NCBI RefSeq assembly: GCF_014197535.1
Contig: NZ_JACIFV010000008.1
Coordinates: forward strand, 124,001-188,000
DNA length: 64,000 nt
Direction of reading: 5' to 3'
From: Rhizobium aethiopicum
Lineage (GTDB): Bacteria > Pseudomonadota > Alphaproteobacteria > Rhizobiales > Rhizobiaceae
Shown here: positions 43,409-55,255 of the stretch, piece by piece
Numbering within the stretch: position 1 is the first letter of the stretch
Layout of the letters: every line of letters starts with the position of its first letter
Notes under the pieces: generated by a model
What the model saw: only the letters and a program-made list of their open reading frames with translations
Database searches by the model: none
Told to the model about the DNA's origin: nothing
Program-made: the position numbers and the translations under genes

Positions 43409-44050
43409 TCAGATCCCCAGCATCATCCGAACGATTGATTCCAGCCCGCGTCCGAGTGCACGGGTATTTTCCGCGTCAAGGTGAATGCCGTCGATCGGTG
43501 TGGTCTTGGCGACGGAATTGCCGTCGAAAAAGCCACAACCGAGCTCGTCGGCAAGATCGCGATAGAGTGTCGCAAGCTTTGCCGATTCCTCGATGCCGCC
43601 GGGAAAGGATGCGGCGAAGGGCACATTGCCGGTCGCGCAGATCGCCGGCGGCGCCACGATCAGGATCTCCGGCCCGTCAAATTCGAAGGGCCAGGCGTGA
43701 TTGCGGATCAGCCGCACGAGCCGGCTGATGCCCTGGCAGGCGGCAAAGGCGGAGCCGGCCACAACAGGCTTCATGTCGTTGGTGCCGAGCAGAAGAATGA
43801 CGAGGTCGAGCGGCGCATGCGTCTGCAGGATCGTCGGCAGGACGCGCGCACCGTTGCGGTCACAATCGGCAAGGTGGTCGTCGAAAGCGGTGGTGCGACC
43901 GTTCAGCCCTTCGGGAATGATACGCACCTCGCTGCCGAGCGCTGCCTGAAGCACGCTCGGCCAGCGATTCTTGTACTCATGACGGCCGATTGTCTCAGGG
44001 TCATGACCCCAGGTCAGCGAGTCGCCATAGCAAAGAACGGTCTTGGTCAT
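43409..44050 (-). CDS. SGNH/GDSL hydrolase (arylesterase type)
   Basis: This 213-residue hydrolase has the four SGNH blocks: Gly-Asp-Ser-Leu at residues 8-11 (CYGDSLTWG), a Gly in 'EGLNGRTT', Gly-Thr-Asn-Asp in 'LLLGTNDMK', and Asp-X2-His in 'IDGIHLDAEN' near the end. Members cleave acyl esters or deacetylate sugars. There is no signal peptide, so it is probably cytoplasmic. ATG 44050 is chosen by the family start. It lies within the pdh operon between pdhC (19 bases) and the GNAT gene (2 bases). Confidence 0.93.
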   Translation of the reverse strand: MTKTVLCYGDSLTWGHDPETIGRHEYKNRWPSVLQAALGSEVRIIPEGLNGRTTAFDDHLADCDRNGARVLPTILQTHAPLDLVILLLGTNDMKPVVAGSAFAACQGISRLVRLIRNHAWPFEFDGPEILIVAPPAICATGNVPFAASFPGGIEESAKLATLYRDLADELGCGFFDGNSVAKTTPIDGIHLDAENTRALGRGLESIVRMMLGI

Positions 44051-44069
44051 TTCCGCCTCCGCTTCGCTA

Positions 44070-45422
44070 TCAGACAAGCATGCCCATTGGGTTTTCGATG
44101 TAGCCCTTGAAGGCCTGGAGCAGCTCGGCGCCAAGCGCGCCGTCGACGCAGCGATGGTCGGTCGACAGCGTCACCGACATCACCGTGGCGATGGCCATTT
44201 CGCCGTTCTTGACCACGACCCGCTGTTCCCCAGCGCCGACGGCCAGGATCGTCGCATGCGGCGGGTTGACGACGGCGGCGAAGTTCTTCACGCCCATCAT
44301 GCCCATGTTGGAAACCGAACTCGTGCCGCCCTGATATTCCTCGGGCTTCAGCTTGCGGTCCTTGGCCCGCTTGCCGAGATCGCGCATCTCGTTGGAGATG
44401 ACAGACAGCGTCTTCTGCTCGGCCTTGCGGATGATCGGCGTGATCAGGCCACCGGGGATCGAGACGGCGACGCCGACATCGGCATGCTTGTGCTTGACCA
44501 TGTTGTTGTCGGTCCATGACACATTGGCGTCCGGAACGTCGCGCAGCGCCAGCGCCATGGCCTTGATGACCATATCGTTGACCGAGAGCTTGTAGGCCGG
44601 AGCGTTGTCCTTGTTGCGCGGAGCCGCATCGTTCAGCTGGGCGCGCAGCGCCATCAGAGCGTCGAGCTCGCAATCGACGCTGACGTAGAAATGCGGGATC
44701 GTCTGCTTGGATTCGACGAGGCGCCGGGCGATCGTCTTGCGCATCCCGTCATGCGGCACAAGCTCATAGGAGCCCGGCTCGAAGAGCTTGAGCACGGCTT
44801 CCTCGGAAGCGCCCTTCGGCGCTGCTGCGGCCGGGGCAGCAGCTTGCGGAGCCGAAGCAGCGGCAGGCGCCGGAGCGGGCTTGGCGCCGCCGGCAAGGGC
44901 AGCTTCGATATCGCTTTTGATCACGCGGCCATGCGGACCGGAACCTGCGACATTAGAAAGGTTGATTCCGGCTTCCTTGGCCAGGCGGCGTGCGAGCGGC
45001 GAAGAGAAGGTGCGGTTGCCACCAGCCGAAACGGCCGCGGGTGCAGCGGCAGGCGCCGGTGCCGCGGCCGGAGCGGCCTCAGCCTTCGCCGGCGCAGCGT
45101 CGGCCTTCGGCGCAGGTGCGGCCTCTGCCTTGGCCGGAGCGGCGGAACCTGCGGCGCTCGCAGCAGCGGAAACATCTTCGCCATCGGCGGCGAGAACGGC
45201 GATCAGCGCATTGACCTTGACACCTTCGGTGCCGGCCGGAACGACGAGCTTGGCGACCGTGCCTTCATCGATGGCTTCGACTTCCATCGTCGCCTTGTCG
45301 GTCTCGATCTCGGCAATCACATCGCCAGACTTGACCTTATCGCCTTCCTTGACCAGCCACTTGGAAAGATTGCCTTCTTCCATGGTCGGAGAGAGGGCGG
45401 GCATCGTGATATTGATCGGCAT
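44070..45422 (-). CDS. pdhC: dihydrolipoyl acetyltransferase (E2 of pyruvate dehydrogenase)
   Basis: This 450-residue core enzyme moves acetyl groups from lipoate to CoA. The N-terminal lipoyl domain (1-80) has the lipoylated Lys in '[11 protein letters not shown]'. An Ala/Pro/Lys-rich flexible linker (about 85-140) follows, then the E3-binding domain ('[27 protein letters not shown]', about 143-170), a second Ala/Pro linker and the catalytic domain with the His-X3-Asp-Gly motif '[14 protein letters not shown]' near 420. It is third in pdhABC, 15 bases after pdhB. Confidence 0.97.
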   Translation of the reverse strand: MPINITMPALSPTMEEGNLSKWLVKEGDKVKSGDVIAEIETDKATMEVEAIDEGTVAKLVVPAGTEGVKVNALIAVLAADGEDVSAAASAAGSAAPAKAEAAPAPKADAAPAKAEAAPAAAPAPAAAPAAVSAGGNRTFSSPLARRLAKEAGINLSNVAGSGPHGRVIKSDIEAALAGGAKPAPAPAAASAPQAAAPAAAAPKGASEEAVLKLFEPGSYELVPHDGMRKTIARRLVESKQTIPHFYVSVDCELDALMALRAQLNDAAPRNKDNAPAYKLSVNDMVIKAMALALRDVPDANVSWTDNNMVKHKHADVGVAVSIPGGLITPIIRKAEQKTLSVISNEMRDLGKRAKDRKLKPEEYQGGTSSVSNMGMMGVKNFAAVVNPPHATILAVGAGEQRVVVKNGEMAIATVMSVTLSTDHRCVDGALGAELLQAFKGYIENPMGMLV

Positions 45423-45437
45423 CGAGATACCCTCCCC

Positions 45438-46820
45438 TTATTTGTAGCAGACAGCCTTCACCGCATCGACGACTTCGCCGACGTTCGGAAGTGCCAGCTT
45501 TTCGAGATTGGCGGCGTAAGGCATCGGAACGTCCTTGCCTGCGATCGTCAGGATCGGCGCATCGAGATAATCGAAGGCCTGCTGCATCACGCGGGTGGCG
45601 ATTTCGGTACCGACGGATGATTGCGGATAACCTTCCTCGACGGTGACGAGGCGGCCGGTTTTCTTCACCGATTCGATAACCGTTGGCAGGTCCATCGGGC
45701 GGATGGTGCGAAGGTCGATCAGTTCGACGTCGATGCCGAGCTGTTCGAGTTCGGCGGCTGCCTTCGTCGCATAAGTCATGCCGATGCCGAAGGAGACGAC
45801 GGTGACGTCCTTACCCGGACGATGGATGCGCGCCTTGCCGATCGGCAAGACGAAATTATCGAGCTTCGGCACGTCGAAGTGCTGACCGTAGAGAATTTCG
45901 TTCTCGAGGAAGATGACCGGGTTCGGGTCGCGGATTGCCGCCTTGAGCAGGCCCTTGGCGTCGGATGCCGTGTAGGGCATGACGACTTTCAGGCCGGGGA
46001 TGGCGCTGTACCAGGCGGCATAGTCCTGGCTGTGCTGGGCGCCGACGCGGGCGGCGGCACCGTTCGGGCCGCGGAAGACGATCGGAGCGCCCATCTGGCC
46101 GCCGGACATATAGAGCGTCTTGGCGGCCGAGTTGATGATGTGGTCGATCGCCTGCATGGCGAAGTTGAAGGTCATGAATTCGACGATCGGGCGAAGGCCG
46201 GCCATGGCGGCACCGACGCCGACGCCGGCAAAGCCGTGCTCGGTGATCGGCGTATCGATGACGCGGCGGGCGCCGAATTCCTGCAGCAGGCCCTGCGTAA
46301 CCTTGTAGGCGCCCTGATATTCGGCGACTTCCTCTCCCATGACGAAGACGTCGTCGCTGGCGCGCATTTCTTCGGCCATGGCGTCGCGCAGCGCTTCGCG
46401 CACGGTCATCGACACCATTTCTGTGCCGGCCGGGATTTCCGGGTCGTTCGGAACGACAGCCTTCGGCTCGGCCGGAAGCGGCGCGGAAGCAGAACCGGTA
46501 TTGGTCGGCTTCTCTTCCTGGGCCACCTGCGGAGCGGCGGCGGCCGGCTTGGCGGCGGAGATATCCGAAGCGGATTCGCCGTCCTGCAGCAGCACGGCGA
46601 TCTTGGTGTTGACCTTGACGCCTTCGGTGCCGGCATCAACGAGCAGCTTGCCGATGACGCCTTCGTCGACGGCTTCGACTTCCATCGTCGCCTTGTCGGT
46701 TTCGATTTCGGCAATGACGTCGCCTGAAGTGACCTTGTCACCTTCCTGCTTCAGCCATTTGGACAGCGTACCTTCTTCCATCGTCGGAGAAAGGGCGGGC
46801 ATGAGGATATCGATAGGCAT
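45438..46820 (-). CDS. pdhB: pyruvate dehydrogenase E1 beta with N-terminal lipoyl domain
   Basis: This 460-residue subunit forms the E1 component with PdhA. Residues 1-80 are a lipoyl domain almost identical in pattern to that of PdhC ('[11 protein letters not shown]'). A linker (about 85-135) and the transketolase-type beta chain (about 140-460) follow, with '[16 protein letters not shown]', '[17 protein letters not shown]' and '[10 protein letters not shown]'. A fused lipoyl domain on E1 beta is known in alphaproteobacteria and is absent in most other groups. It sits 15 bases after pdhA and 15 before pdhC. Confidence 0.97.
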   Translation of the reverse strand: MPIDILMPALSPTMEEGTLSKWLKQEGDKVTSGDVIAEIETDKATMEVEAVDEGVIGKLLVDAGTEGVKVNTKIAVLLQDGESASDISAAKPAAAAPQVAQEEKPTNTGSASAPLPAEPKAVVPNDPEIPAGTEMVSMTVREALRDAMAEEMRASDDVFVMGEEVAEYQGAYKVTQGLLQEFGARRVIDTPITEHGFAGVGVGAAMAGLRPIVEFMTFNFAMQAIDHIINSAAKTLYMSGGQMGAPIVFRGPNGAAARVGAQHSQDYAAWYSAIPGLKVVMPYTASDAKGLLKAAIRDPNPVIFLENEILYGQHFDVPKLDNFVLPIGKARIHRPGKDVTVVSFGIGMTYATKAAAELEQLGIDVELIDLRTIRPMDLPTVIESVKKTGRLVTVEEGYPQSSVGTEIATRVMQQAFDYLDAPILTIAGKDVPMPYAANLEKLALPNVGEVVDAVKAVCYK

Positions 46821-46835
46821 GGGTTCCCTCCCCGA

Positions 46836-47882
46836 TTAGAGCAGAATGTCGGTGTAGAGCTCGGATGCATCCGGCTCCGGATCGGCCTGGGCGAAGTCGG
46901 CGCTGTCGGCGACGATGTCGCGGACATCCTTGTCGATCGCCTTCAGATCATCTTCGGAAGCCCAGCCCTTTTCGATGAGGCGTGCTTTTACCTGCTCGAT
47001 CGGGTCCTGCTCGGAGCGCATCTTCTGCACTTCTTCCTTCGTGCGATATTTCGCCGGATCGGACATCGAGTGGCCGCGATAACGATAGGTCAGCATTTCG
47101 AGAATGATCGGGCCCTTGCCGGAGCGGCAATGTTCGAGCGCCTCATCGGCCGCCGCCTTGACGGCGCGAACGTCCATGCCGTCGACCTGGATGCCGGGGA
47201 TGCCGAAGCCGGAGCCGCGCAGCGAGTAATTCGACTGGGCGGTGGCACGGGCGGTCGAGGTGCCCATGGCGTAACGGTTGTTTTCGACGATATAGACGAT
47301 CGGCAGCTTCCAGAGAGCCGCCATGTTGAAGCTCTCGTAGACCTGGCCCTGGTTGGCAGCGCCGTCGCCGAAATAGGCGATGGCGACATTGCCGTTGCCG
47401 CGGTAGTGGTTTGCAAAGGCAAGCCCCGTTCCGAGCGAAACCTGGGCGCCGACGATGCCGTGGCCGCCGTAGAAATGCTTCTCTTTCGAGAACATGTGCA
47501 TCGAGCCGCCCTTCCCGTGGGAATAGCCGCTGCGGCGCCCGGTCAGTTCCGCCATGACGCCACGCGCTTCCATGCCGGTTGCCAGCATGTGGCCGTGGTC
47601 GCGATAGGCGGTGATGACCTGATCGCCTTCCTTCTGCGCCATCTGCATGCCGACGACGACAGCTTCCTGACCGATATAAAGATGGCAAAAGCCGCCGATG
47701 AAGCCCATGCCGTAAAGCTGACCGGCCTTCTCCTCGAAGCGGCGGATCAGTAGCATCTCGCGATAGGCCTTGAGTTCCTCATCCCGATCGAAGTCGGCTA
47801 CCGGGCCTCCATTCGATGCTTTGGCTGCTGGTTTTGCTGCAGTTTTGCGGCTGGAAACGGTCGCGGTCTTTCGCGGCGCCAT
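46836..47882 (-). CDS. pdhA: pyruvate dehydrogenase E1 alpha
   Basis: This 348-residue subunit binds thiamine diphosphate and decarboxylates pyruvate. The cofactor motif is Gly-Asp-Gly...Asn-Asn ('FGDGAANQGQVYESFNMAALWKLPIVYIVENNRYAMG', about 180-215). The region matching the phosphorylation loop of mitochondrial enzymes reads 'TYRYRGHSMSDPAKYR'. A Lys/Ala-rich start (1-25) precedes the conserved region. It is the first gene of the pdh operon; upstream is an FtsB-like gene on the same strand with 145 bases between. Confidence 0.97.
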   Translation of the reverse strand: MAPRKTATVSSRKTAAKPAAKASNGGPVADFDRDEELKAYREMLLIRRFEEKAGQLYGMGFIGGFCHLYIGQEAVVVGMQMAQKEGDQVITAYRDHGHMLATGMEARGVMAELTGRRSGYSHGKGGSMHMFSKEKHFYGGHGIVGAQVSLGTGLAFANHYRGNGNVAIAYFGDGAANQGQVYESFNMAALWKLPIVYIVENNRYAMGTSTARATAQSNYSLRGSGFGIPGIQVDGMDVRAVKAAADEALEHCRSGKGPIILEMLTYRYRGHSMSDPAKYRTKEEVQKMRSEQDPIEQVKARLIEKGWASEDDLKAIDKDVRDIVADSADFAQADPEPDASELYTDILL

Positions 47883-48005
47883 TCAACCCTCCCTATGGGT
47901 TTGTCGTTTCTCGGTGGCGCGTACCATAGGGAAGAAATATGACCACAGCAATGCCATAATTGCATGGCTCGTATTCGGCACTAAGCTATTGGAAATTAAT
48001 CAGAA

Positions 48006-48038
48006 ATTCCAATTAACCGGATTCCGGTTAATTGGAAT
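48006..48038. promoter_or_regulatory. perfect 15-bp inverted repeat over the end of the FtsB-like gene
   Basis: ATTCCAATTAACCGG and CCGGTTAATTGGAAT are exact reverse complements with a 3-base loop. The stop codon and last codons of the FtsB-like gene lie inside the right arm. On the minus strand the hairpin is followed by TTTCTGATTAATTT, a weak T tract, so it may be a terminator of that gene upstream of the pdhA promoter. It could also be a protein-binding palindrome. Confidence 0.5.
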
Positions 48039-48348
48039 AATGGTTGAATATGACGATCTCGTCCGCACGCGACATATTCAGCTGATATCGCGCCTTTTCG
48101 TCCAACATATCCTTGTCGAGCGAGCCGTCACTCAGTAGCGCGACCTGGCTTTCCAGATGTTCGCGCTTCGCCTTCAGGACGGCAAGCTCTCTTTCGCGCG
48201 CGACGCGCTGACGCTCGAACGTCTCTGTCGCCCGCAGGCCATAATCGCCATGGATGCAATGATAACCGAAATAGGAAAGGAAGGCGACCGTCATAGCCGG
48301 GATGACGAAGCGGCCGAGCTTTCTCTTCTTATGATGCTTTGTCCACAT
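48028..48348 (-). CDS. FtsB/DivIC-like septum formation initiator protein
   Basis: This 106-residue membrane protein has a short basic cytoplasmic start (MWTKHHKKRKLGRF), one hydrophobic helix (about 15-30) and a coiled coil (about 45-75, 'RQRVARERELAVLKAKREHLESQVALL'), followed by 'DKDMLDEKARYQLNMSRADEIV'. This plan fits the FtsB family, which links FtsL and FtsQ in the division complex. Position between eno and pdhA is the same in many alphaproteobacteria and proteobacteria (eno-ftsB). Its end lies inside a perfect palindrome. Confidence 0.88.
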   Translation of the reverse strand: MWTKHHKKRKLGRFVIPAMTVAFLSYFGYHCIHGDYGLRATETFERQRVARERELAVLKAKREHLESQVALLSDGSLDKDMLDEKARYQLNMSRADEIVIFNHYSN

Positions 48349-48431
48349 ACACGCATGCTCTTGAACGCATTACCAATTCGTTCAGCATAACGCGCAGAGA
48401 TTAACCGTTCATTGACCGTAATAAGCGCGCA

Positions 48432-48460
48432 AGAAAAAACCCGCGCCGGGAGGCGCGGGT
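48432..48460 (-). terminator. Rho-independent terminator downstream of eno
   Basis: On the minus strand ACCCGCGCC, a TCCC loop and GGCGCGGGT are followed by TTTTTTC. The stem has nine pairs, all strong, and begins 24 bases after the eno stop. It separates eno from the FtsB-like gene. Confidence 0.9.
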
Positions 48461-48483
48461 CGAGCCGTTGAAAATCGGAACGA

Positions 48484-49800
<1,317 letters not shown>

Positions 49801-49899
49801 TCATAATCGAAGGCGTGCAAATTACAATGCTGCAATTTCCGGCCTTCGAACCAGCATGCCGTCGTGGCCTAAACCACGATCATGTCAGTCTGTTGAACG

Positions 49900-50745
49900 T
49901 CAGGCCTTGGCGATCGCGTCGAAGGCAAGCAGCTTCTCAAGCAATCGCGGCATGTCCTTGAGATAAACCATGTTCGGGCCGTCGGACGGTGCGTTGTCGG
50001 GGTCCTGGTGGGTTTCGAGGAAGACGCCTGCAATTCCCGTCGCCACCGCCGCGCGCGCCAACGTTTCCACGAATTCGCGCTGGCCGCCCGAGGAATCGCC
50101 CTGCCCGCCCGGCTGCGCCACGGAATGGGTGGCGTCGAAAATCACGGGAGCGCCCATCGCCGCCATGATCGGCAGCGAGCGCATGTCGGAGACCAGCGTA
50201 TTGTAGCCGAAGGAAGCGCCGCGCTCGCACAGCAGCACATTCGGATTGCCGCTGGCGTTGAGTTTCTTCAGGACGTTCTTCATATCCCACGGCGCCAGGA
50301 ACTGGCCCTTCTTGACATTGACGGCGCGGCCGGTTCTGGCGGCGGCGATCAGAAGGTCGGTCTGGCGGCAAAGGAAGGCCGGGATCTGCAGGACATCGAC
50401 CACCTTGGCCACCTCGGCGCATTGCTCGGCCGTATGGACGTCGGTTATGACGGGAAAGCCGAATTCCTTCTTCAGGTCGGCAAAGACCTCCATGCCCTTT
50501 TCCAGGCCAATGCCGCGCTCGGCCAAAAGCGAGGTCCGGTTGGCCTTGTCGAATGAGCTCTTGTAGACCAGCCCGATGTCAAGCTTTGCGCAAAGCTCCT
50601 TCAGCGTGCCGGCTACCATGAAGGCGTGGTCGCGGCTCTCCATCTGGCAGGGGCCGGCAATCAGCGACAGACGGGCGGTATTGGAAAAGGTGACCTGGCC
50701 TGCGCCTTCGCCGATCCTGACTTCGGAATTCGTGTCGATGCTCAT
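49900..50745 (-). CDS. kdsA: 3-deoxy-8-phosphooctulonate synthase
   Basis: This 281-residue enzyme condenses phosphoenolpyruvate with arabinose 5-phosphate to make Kdo 8-phosphate, for the inner core of lipopolysaccharide. It has '[15 protein letters not shown]', '[12 protein letters not shown]', '[32 protein letters not shown]' and '[14 protein letters not shown]'. The Cys in the QIPAF..R and loop regions and the overall pattern fit. The start overlaps the stop of the upstream VOC gene (ATGA). Confidence 0.97.
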   Translation of the reverse strand: MSIDTNSEVRIGEGAGQVTFSNTARLSLIAGPCQMESRDHAFMVAGTLKELCAKLDIGLVYKSSFDKANRTSLLAERGIGLEKGMEVFADLKKEFGFPVITDVHTAEQCAEVAKVVDVLQIPAFLCRQTDLLIAAARTGRAVNVKKGQFLAPWDMKNVLKKLNASGNPNVLLCERGASFGYNTLVSDMRSLPIMAAMGAPVIFDATHSVAQPGGQGDSSGGQREFVETLARAAVATGIAGVFLETHQDPDNAPSDGPNMVYLKDMPRLLEKLLAFDAIAKA

Positions 50746-51638
50746 CGTGTTTCCTCGAAGGCGAAGAGCGCACCCTGCCCGGGCGTGGGCTTCACCAGAA
50801 TACGGTTGTTCTTGCGCGTGTAGGTCACCCCGTTAGCAGCCAAATGCGCTTCTGTCACGGCAAGATCGACGACAGTGAAGAGGATTGCCCGCCCCCGCAG
50901 GCCGCGATCGGCTGACGAGACTGCAGTCTCGAAATAGGCCTCCAGCCCTTCCGGCGTCATCAGGCTGATCTTCGCATTCGATGCCGCGATATTCATGCCG
51001 AAACCGGTTTTCTCCACCGCCGCCTGCCCCATCGCAAGTCCGACGAAGGCGGCGAATGCCGCCGGCTCCGGCGCACAAAGCGCGATCTCGGCAATGCCGA
51101 TCACGCCATTGGCATGCGTCTCCAGCGCGGCGCGATCTGTCGGGAACGAATTGATGCGCTGGCAGGTAAAGAGAAAGAAATCGGGGGCGCGCAAATCAGC
51201 TGCAAAGGCCAGCTTGAAGCTGCCGACGCTCTCCGAACCATCCGGCATCCGCATCGGTCGGCTGAACTGCAACATCTCACCGGCGCTCGCGCCGTTGCCG
51301 ACGAAGCGCTTATGATCGAGGCCGGCATCCTCGCTGAGGAAGGCCAGCGCAGAAAGTCCCTCCTCGCCGCAGCGGAAACGGAAGGCGCGATTGCGGGCGA
51401 TGAAGACATTGCCCTGGCGGGCCGCTGCCTCGCTCTCCTCGACACTCGCCACGCCGAGCGGCTCCAGATAGGTCTTGTCGGCGAAAAAGACGCAGGCATT
51501 CTCCGTTCCGAAGGGATGGCGCGCATCGGCGGCGACGGTGAAACCGAGCTTGCCGAGCCTTTCACGCGCCAGATCGATATTGACCACGGGCAGCACGACA
51601 TGATCCAGCGGGTGCGACTTGGCGGAATGCGCGTTCAT
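50742..51638 (-). CDS. VOC superfamily (glyoxalase-like) protein
   Basis: This 298-residue protein starts with '[52 protein letters not shown]', the glyoxalase-like fold with a probable metal-ligand His at the start. A second similar module fills the C-terminal half, and there is an overall resemblance to the glyoxalase-like family of Rhizobiales. The reaction is unknown. ATG 51638 with GGAGGGA upstream is used. It is coupled to kdsA by a 4-base overlap, so the two are co-translated although no pathway link is known. Confidence 0.85.
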   Translation of the reverse strand: MNAHSAKSHPLDHVVLPVVNIDLARERLGKLGFTVAADARHPFGTENACVFFADKTYLEPLGVASVEESEAAARQGNVFIARNRAFRFRCGEEGLSALAFLSEDAGLDHKRFVGNGASAGEMLQFSRPMRMPDGSESVGSFKLAFAADLRAPDFFLFTCQRINSFPTDRAALETHANGVIGIAEIALCAPEPAAFAAFVGLAMGQAAVEKTGFGMNIAASNAKISLMTPEGLEAYFETAVSSADRGLRGRAILFTVVDLAVTEAHLAANGVTYTRKNNRILVKPTPGQGALFAFEETR

Positions 51639-51774
51639 GAATATCCCTCCTGAAACCGGCAAGAGATGTGCGACAGCACCTCACTCAATGCAAGACATGT
51701 GTGCCAATCCGGCGAATGAAAATAAAAATCTCGACGAGTTGGCGCGAAGTTTTACGGAAATTTAGCTACTTGCG

Positions 51775-51789
51775 GAACACATATGGAAC
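51775..51789. promoter_or_regulatory. SOS box (LexA operator) upstream of lexA
   Basis: GAAC-ACATATG-GAAC matches exactly the direct-repeat operator GAAC-N7-GAAC of alphaproteobacterial LexA. It lies 48 bases upstream of the lexA start. A weaker second copy, GTTC-N7-GTTT, is at 51801-51815. LexA should repress its own gene here. Confidence 0.85.
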
Positions 51790-51836
51790 ATATAGTGTCC
51801 GTTCTGGATTTGTTTCAATCACGGGGTCTGACGTCG

Positions 51837-52553
51837 ATGCTCACGCGCAAACAACAGGAGCTTCTCCTTTTCATCCATGAGCGCATGAAGGAATCCGGCG
51901 TTCCTCCCTCTTTCGACGAAATGAAGGATGCCCTGGATCTCGCCTCGAAATCCGGCATTCACCGGCTGATCACGGCGCTCGAGGAGCGCGGCTTCATTCG
52001 CCGCCTACCGAACCGCGCCCGGGCGCTCGAAGTGATCAAGCTTCCGGAGGCCTATAACCCCAGTCTTCAGCGTCGCGGTTTTTCGCCGAGCGTCATCGAG
52101 GGCAGCCTCGGCAAGCCCCAGCCGGTCGCCGCCCCCGCTGCGCCAAAGCCGGTCGCCGACAATGGCAACTCCATCTCCGTGCCGGTCATGGGGCGTATCG
52201 CCGCCGGCGTTCCGATCTCGGCGATCCAGAACAACACTCACGATATCGTCGTTCCCGCGGATATGCTCGGCTCCGGTGAGCACTATGCGCTGGAGGTCAA
52301 AGGCGATTCGATGATCGACGCCGGCATCTTCGACGGCGATACCGTGATCATCCGCAACGGCAGCACCGCAAGTCCCGGCGATATCGTCGTTGCCCTCGTC
52401 GATGACGAGGAAGCAACGCTGAAGCGTTTCCGCCGCAAGGGTGCCTCGATCGCGCTCGAGGCCGCCAACCCGGCCTACGAGACCCGCATCTTCGGGCCCG
52501 ACCGGGTCAAGGTGCAGGGCAAGCTCGTCGGCCTCATCCGTCGCTATCACTGA
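51837..52553 (+). CDS. lexA: SOS repressor LexA
   Basis: This 238-residue repressor of DNA-damage genes has an N-terminal winged helix-turn-helix (1-65, '[32 protein letters not shown]'). A variable Pro/Ala-rich linker follows, then the self-cleavage domain with the cut site Ala123-Gly124 ('[10 protein letters not shown]'), Ser158 ('GDSMIDAG') and Lys196 ('EATLKRF'). All catalytic residues are present. The start at 51837 fits the family, and the frame opens earlier at 51783. The gene overlaps the comEC end by 20 bases on the opposite strand. Confidence 0.98.
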   Translation: MLTRKQQELLLFIHERMKESGVPPSFDEMKDALDLASKSGIHRLITALEERGFIRRLPNRARALEVIKLPEAYNPSLQRRGFSPSVIEGSLGKPQPVAAPAAPKPVADNGNSISVPVMGRIAAGVPISAIQNNTHDIVVPADMLGSGEHYALEVKGDSMIDAGIFDGDTVIIRNGSTASPGDIVVALVDDEEATLKRFRRKGASIALEAANPAYETRIFGPDRVKVQGKLVGLIRRYH

Positions 52554-54966
52554 CGCCGGATAGGCTGGAATCGGTAAAACGATCGTTGCGCCAATCATAG
52601 GCGCGATGGCGCATCCATGGTCGCGACAAAGCATCGAAGGCGGTGGTGACCTCCGGGCCGCTGTCGGCGAAGCGCAATTCGACGGAACCGGTCCTGCGTA
52701 GCGTCTCGCCGGTGAAAAGCGCGCCACCTGAACGGCAGTTGTTGAAACGCAGACGGACCGAGGTCACGACGATATCGGCCGTATCGCAGGCCGGGCCAAG
52801 ATAGGCGGCATTGTCGATGACGGTGACGATATGGCCATTGCCGAGTCTTGATGTGCACCAGGCCTTCTTGACGCAGGAAAAGCGGTTTGCTTCACCGCCT
52901 GCTGCGGCTGCCCGCATCGCTGCACTCGCTTCGTTCTGCTGATCGCGGGAAAGCCTGACACGGCGGTCTTCTCCTTCCGCCGGGATAGCCGGACCATCCA
53001 GCATCTTCGGCGGATCATGTGTCGGCAGGACCAGCGCTCGCTGCCACTGGTCGAAGATGAAATCCGGCGGGTTTTCACGGTTGGACGCTATTGCCTCAGC
53101 CGCGACGACCGCAACCAGACTGCCATCCTCCGAAATCACCAGATCCGGCGGCCGGGGAACCGGCAGAAGCAGCACGATAAGGGTCGAGATGGCGATGATC
53201 GATGTGCCGATATGGCGCAGCCGGGTACGCAGCAGCGTCAGCAGCAGAAAGCCTGCCACCGCCATTGCGAAATACCAGCCGGGCAAGCGGCCGATGCCGA
53301 TATCCCCGCCCCAGCCGGACACCGTCTTGGCAACCGCAATCACCAGATCGAGGCCGAATCCGACCACCTTCCAGAGCGGAGCGTCCAGACCGAAAGGCAT
53401 GAGCAACATCGCCAGCAACCCGGCCGGCATGACGATGAAGGAGATGATCGGCATCGTCGCAAGATTTGCCGGCAGGCCATAAGCCGTCAGGCGATGAAAA
53501 TGCTCGATCGAAAACAGTGCGGTGGAAAAGCCGCCGATCAGCGAGGTGAGGAAGACGCCGCCGAAGAAACTGGCGACTACGGCCACCGGCCTGATGATCG
53601 GCAATTTCGGAAAAGCGTTTTCGCGGACACGCCTGTCCTTCCACAGCTGATAGCCCGATACCAAAGCCAATGTCGCGGCAAAGGACATCTGAAAGCTCGG
53701 TCCCAATACTTCCGAAGGTGAAATGGCGATGATGATGAGCGCGGAGAGAACGACATTGCGCAGGCTGATCGACGGCCGGTCGAAGAAGACGGCAATCAGC
53801 ATGATGGCCATCATGATAAAAGCGCGCTCGGCCGAAACCCCGAAACCGGAGATCAGGTAATAGGCGGTGACGGCGATGAGCGCACCGGCAGCGGCGATCT
53901 TCTTTGTCGGACAGGCTTGGGCGACACCGGGAAAGAGGCTGAGCAGCATCCGGAAGCCGACGAAGAAGATGCCGGCCGACAGCGCCATGTTGAGGCCCGA
54001 GATTGCGACGATATGGGCAAGGCCGGACTGGCGCAGCGCCTCCGTCGTCGTCTTCGAGATGGCGCGCCGTTCATCCGTCACCAGGGCAGCGGCAAAAGCG
54101 CCGGTGTCGCCGGGCAGGATCGATCTTATGCGGTCGCCGATGCTGCTGCGCAGCCGGTAGAGCCATTCGAGCAGCGCGTCCGACGTCCACCTGGCCGCCT
54201 GCGGGCCGACCTGCGCGTCGAGCTTCTCCGGCGCACCGTAGAAGAAACCGTTGGCGCCGATGCCGTCGAAATAGGCACCGAAGGAGAAGTCGTTGAGCGC
54301 GGGAAGTGCGGGGCCTGCCGGCGGCGTCAGCCGTGCCCTGCCGGTGATGATGTCGCCGATCTCGAAAGGCACATCGGCGCCCCGGACGATCCCGGTGATG
54401 CGTCTTGGCGGCCGTTTCAACTCCGGCGCCTCGGTGCCGGTGACGGCAAGAATGTAGCGCCAGCGCCCGCTGCCGTCGCCTTCCCGCCGTTCGACGCGGC
54501 CGGTCACCGTCGTTGTCACGGATGAATCGAGGATCACCGTCGAAGCCCGCCAGCTCTCGAACTGAGCCGAGAGCATGCCGCCGGCGAAAAGTGCGAGCGC
54601 CATGAAACTTGCGCGCAAGGCCGGCCGGCTGGGACCGGTGAGGAAAACCGCGGCCGCCGACGCCAGCAGGCAGAGCAGCGATGCAACGAGGGGAAAATCC
54701 GATCCGCCGAGAAACCAGAAGGCCGAGCCGGCGCCGAGGAAGACCGGCGAGAACAGCAGCAGGCGGCCATGATCGGCCTCTTCGCCCAGCATGCAGGCTC
54801 CGGCACGCAGCGATTGCCAGGTGGCGGCCAGCAGCCGACGACGCAATGGGGTCTGCGACTGCGTCCTTACCGATTGAGTCACCACCGCAGGCGCAGGAAA
54901 ATCCGGCGGATCGGCAAGGCCGACGCCCGCTTGCGGCCGCAATTCGGCTGTCGTCAATTCCTGCAT
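52534..54966 (-). CDS. ComEC/Rec2 family membrane protein
   Basis: This 810-residue inner-membrane protein resembles the DNA uptake channel of competent bacteria. An N-terminal DUF4131-type region (about 60-220) has several helices, and the Competence domain (about 280-560) includes '[29 protein letters not shown]' and many helices. The C-terminal part (about 620-810) keeps only part of the usual beta-lactamase-like module; I do not see a clear HxHxDH motif. Rhizobia are not known to be naturally competent, so the role is open. ATG 54966 follows GGGCGGGG. Its 3' end overlaps lexA by 20 bases. Confidence 0.88.
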   Translation of the reverse strand: MQELTTAELRPQAGVGLADPPDFPAPAVVTQSVRTQSQTPLRRRLLAATWQSLRAGACMLGEEADHGRLLLFSPVFLGAGSAFWFLGGSDFPLVASLLCLLASAAAVFLTGPSRPALRASFMALALFAGGMLSAQFESWRASTVILDSSVTTTVTGRVERREGDGSGRWRYILAVTGTEAPELKRPPRRITGIVRGADVPFEIGDIITGRARLTPPAGPALPALNDFSFGAYFDGIGANGFFYGAPEKLDAQVGPQAARWTSDALLEWLYRLRSSIGDRIRSILPGDTGAFAAALVTDERRAISKTTTEALRQSGLAHIVAISGLNMALSAGIFFVGFRMLLSLFPGVAQACPTKKIAAAGALIAVTAYYLISGFGVSAERAFIMMAIMLIAVFFDRPSISLRNVVLSALIIIAISPSEVLGPSFQMSFAATLALVSGYQLWKDRRVRENAFPKLPIIRPVAVVASFFGGVFLTSLIGGFSTALFSIEHFHRLTAYGLPANLATMPIISFIVMPAGLLAMLLMPFGLDAPLWKVVGFGLDLVIAVAKTVSGWGGDIGIGRLPGWYFAMAVAGFLLLTLLRTRLRHIGTSIIAISTLIVLLLPVPRPPDLVISEDGSLVAVVAAEAIASNRENPPDFIFDQWQRALVLPTHDPPKMLDGPAIPAEGEDRRVRLSRDQQNEASAAMRAAAAGGEANRFSCVKKAWCTSRLGNGHIVTVIDNAAYLGPACDTADIVVTSVRLRFNNCRSGGALFTGETLRRTGSVELRFADSGPEVTTAFDALSRPWMRHRAYDWRNDRFTDSSLSGVSDSDG

Positions 54967-55255
54967 GCCCCGCCCAAGATCACCCCGCGAAGTCGTCAGA
55001 ATGCAACCTTCACGTAAATCCGGCAAGAATAATCGGTTGAAATAAGACGCAAAAACCAAAGGAGCAAAAGGTCAGTCGAATCATCGGCTTCCGCTATGCG
55101 TGCGGCTCATCGCTGCAGTGCCTAAAAGGTGATGCCGCAATGCACAAAATGCCATCACGGTAACTTGGCATTAGCGTCACGATCATATAGCTATCGGAAA
55201 GGACGCTTAACCCCTATGGCGCTTTTGTGGCGCCACCGACATTTCGGAGGACAGC

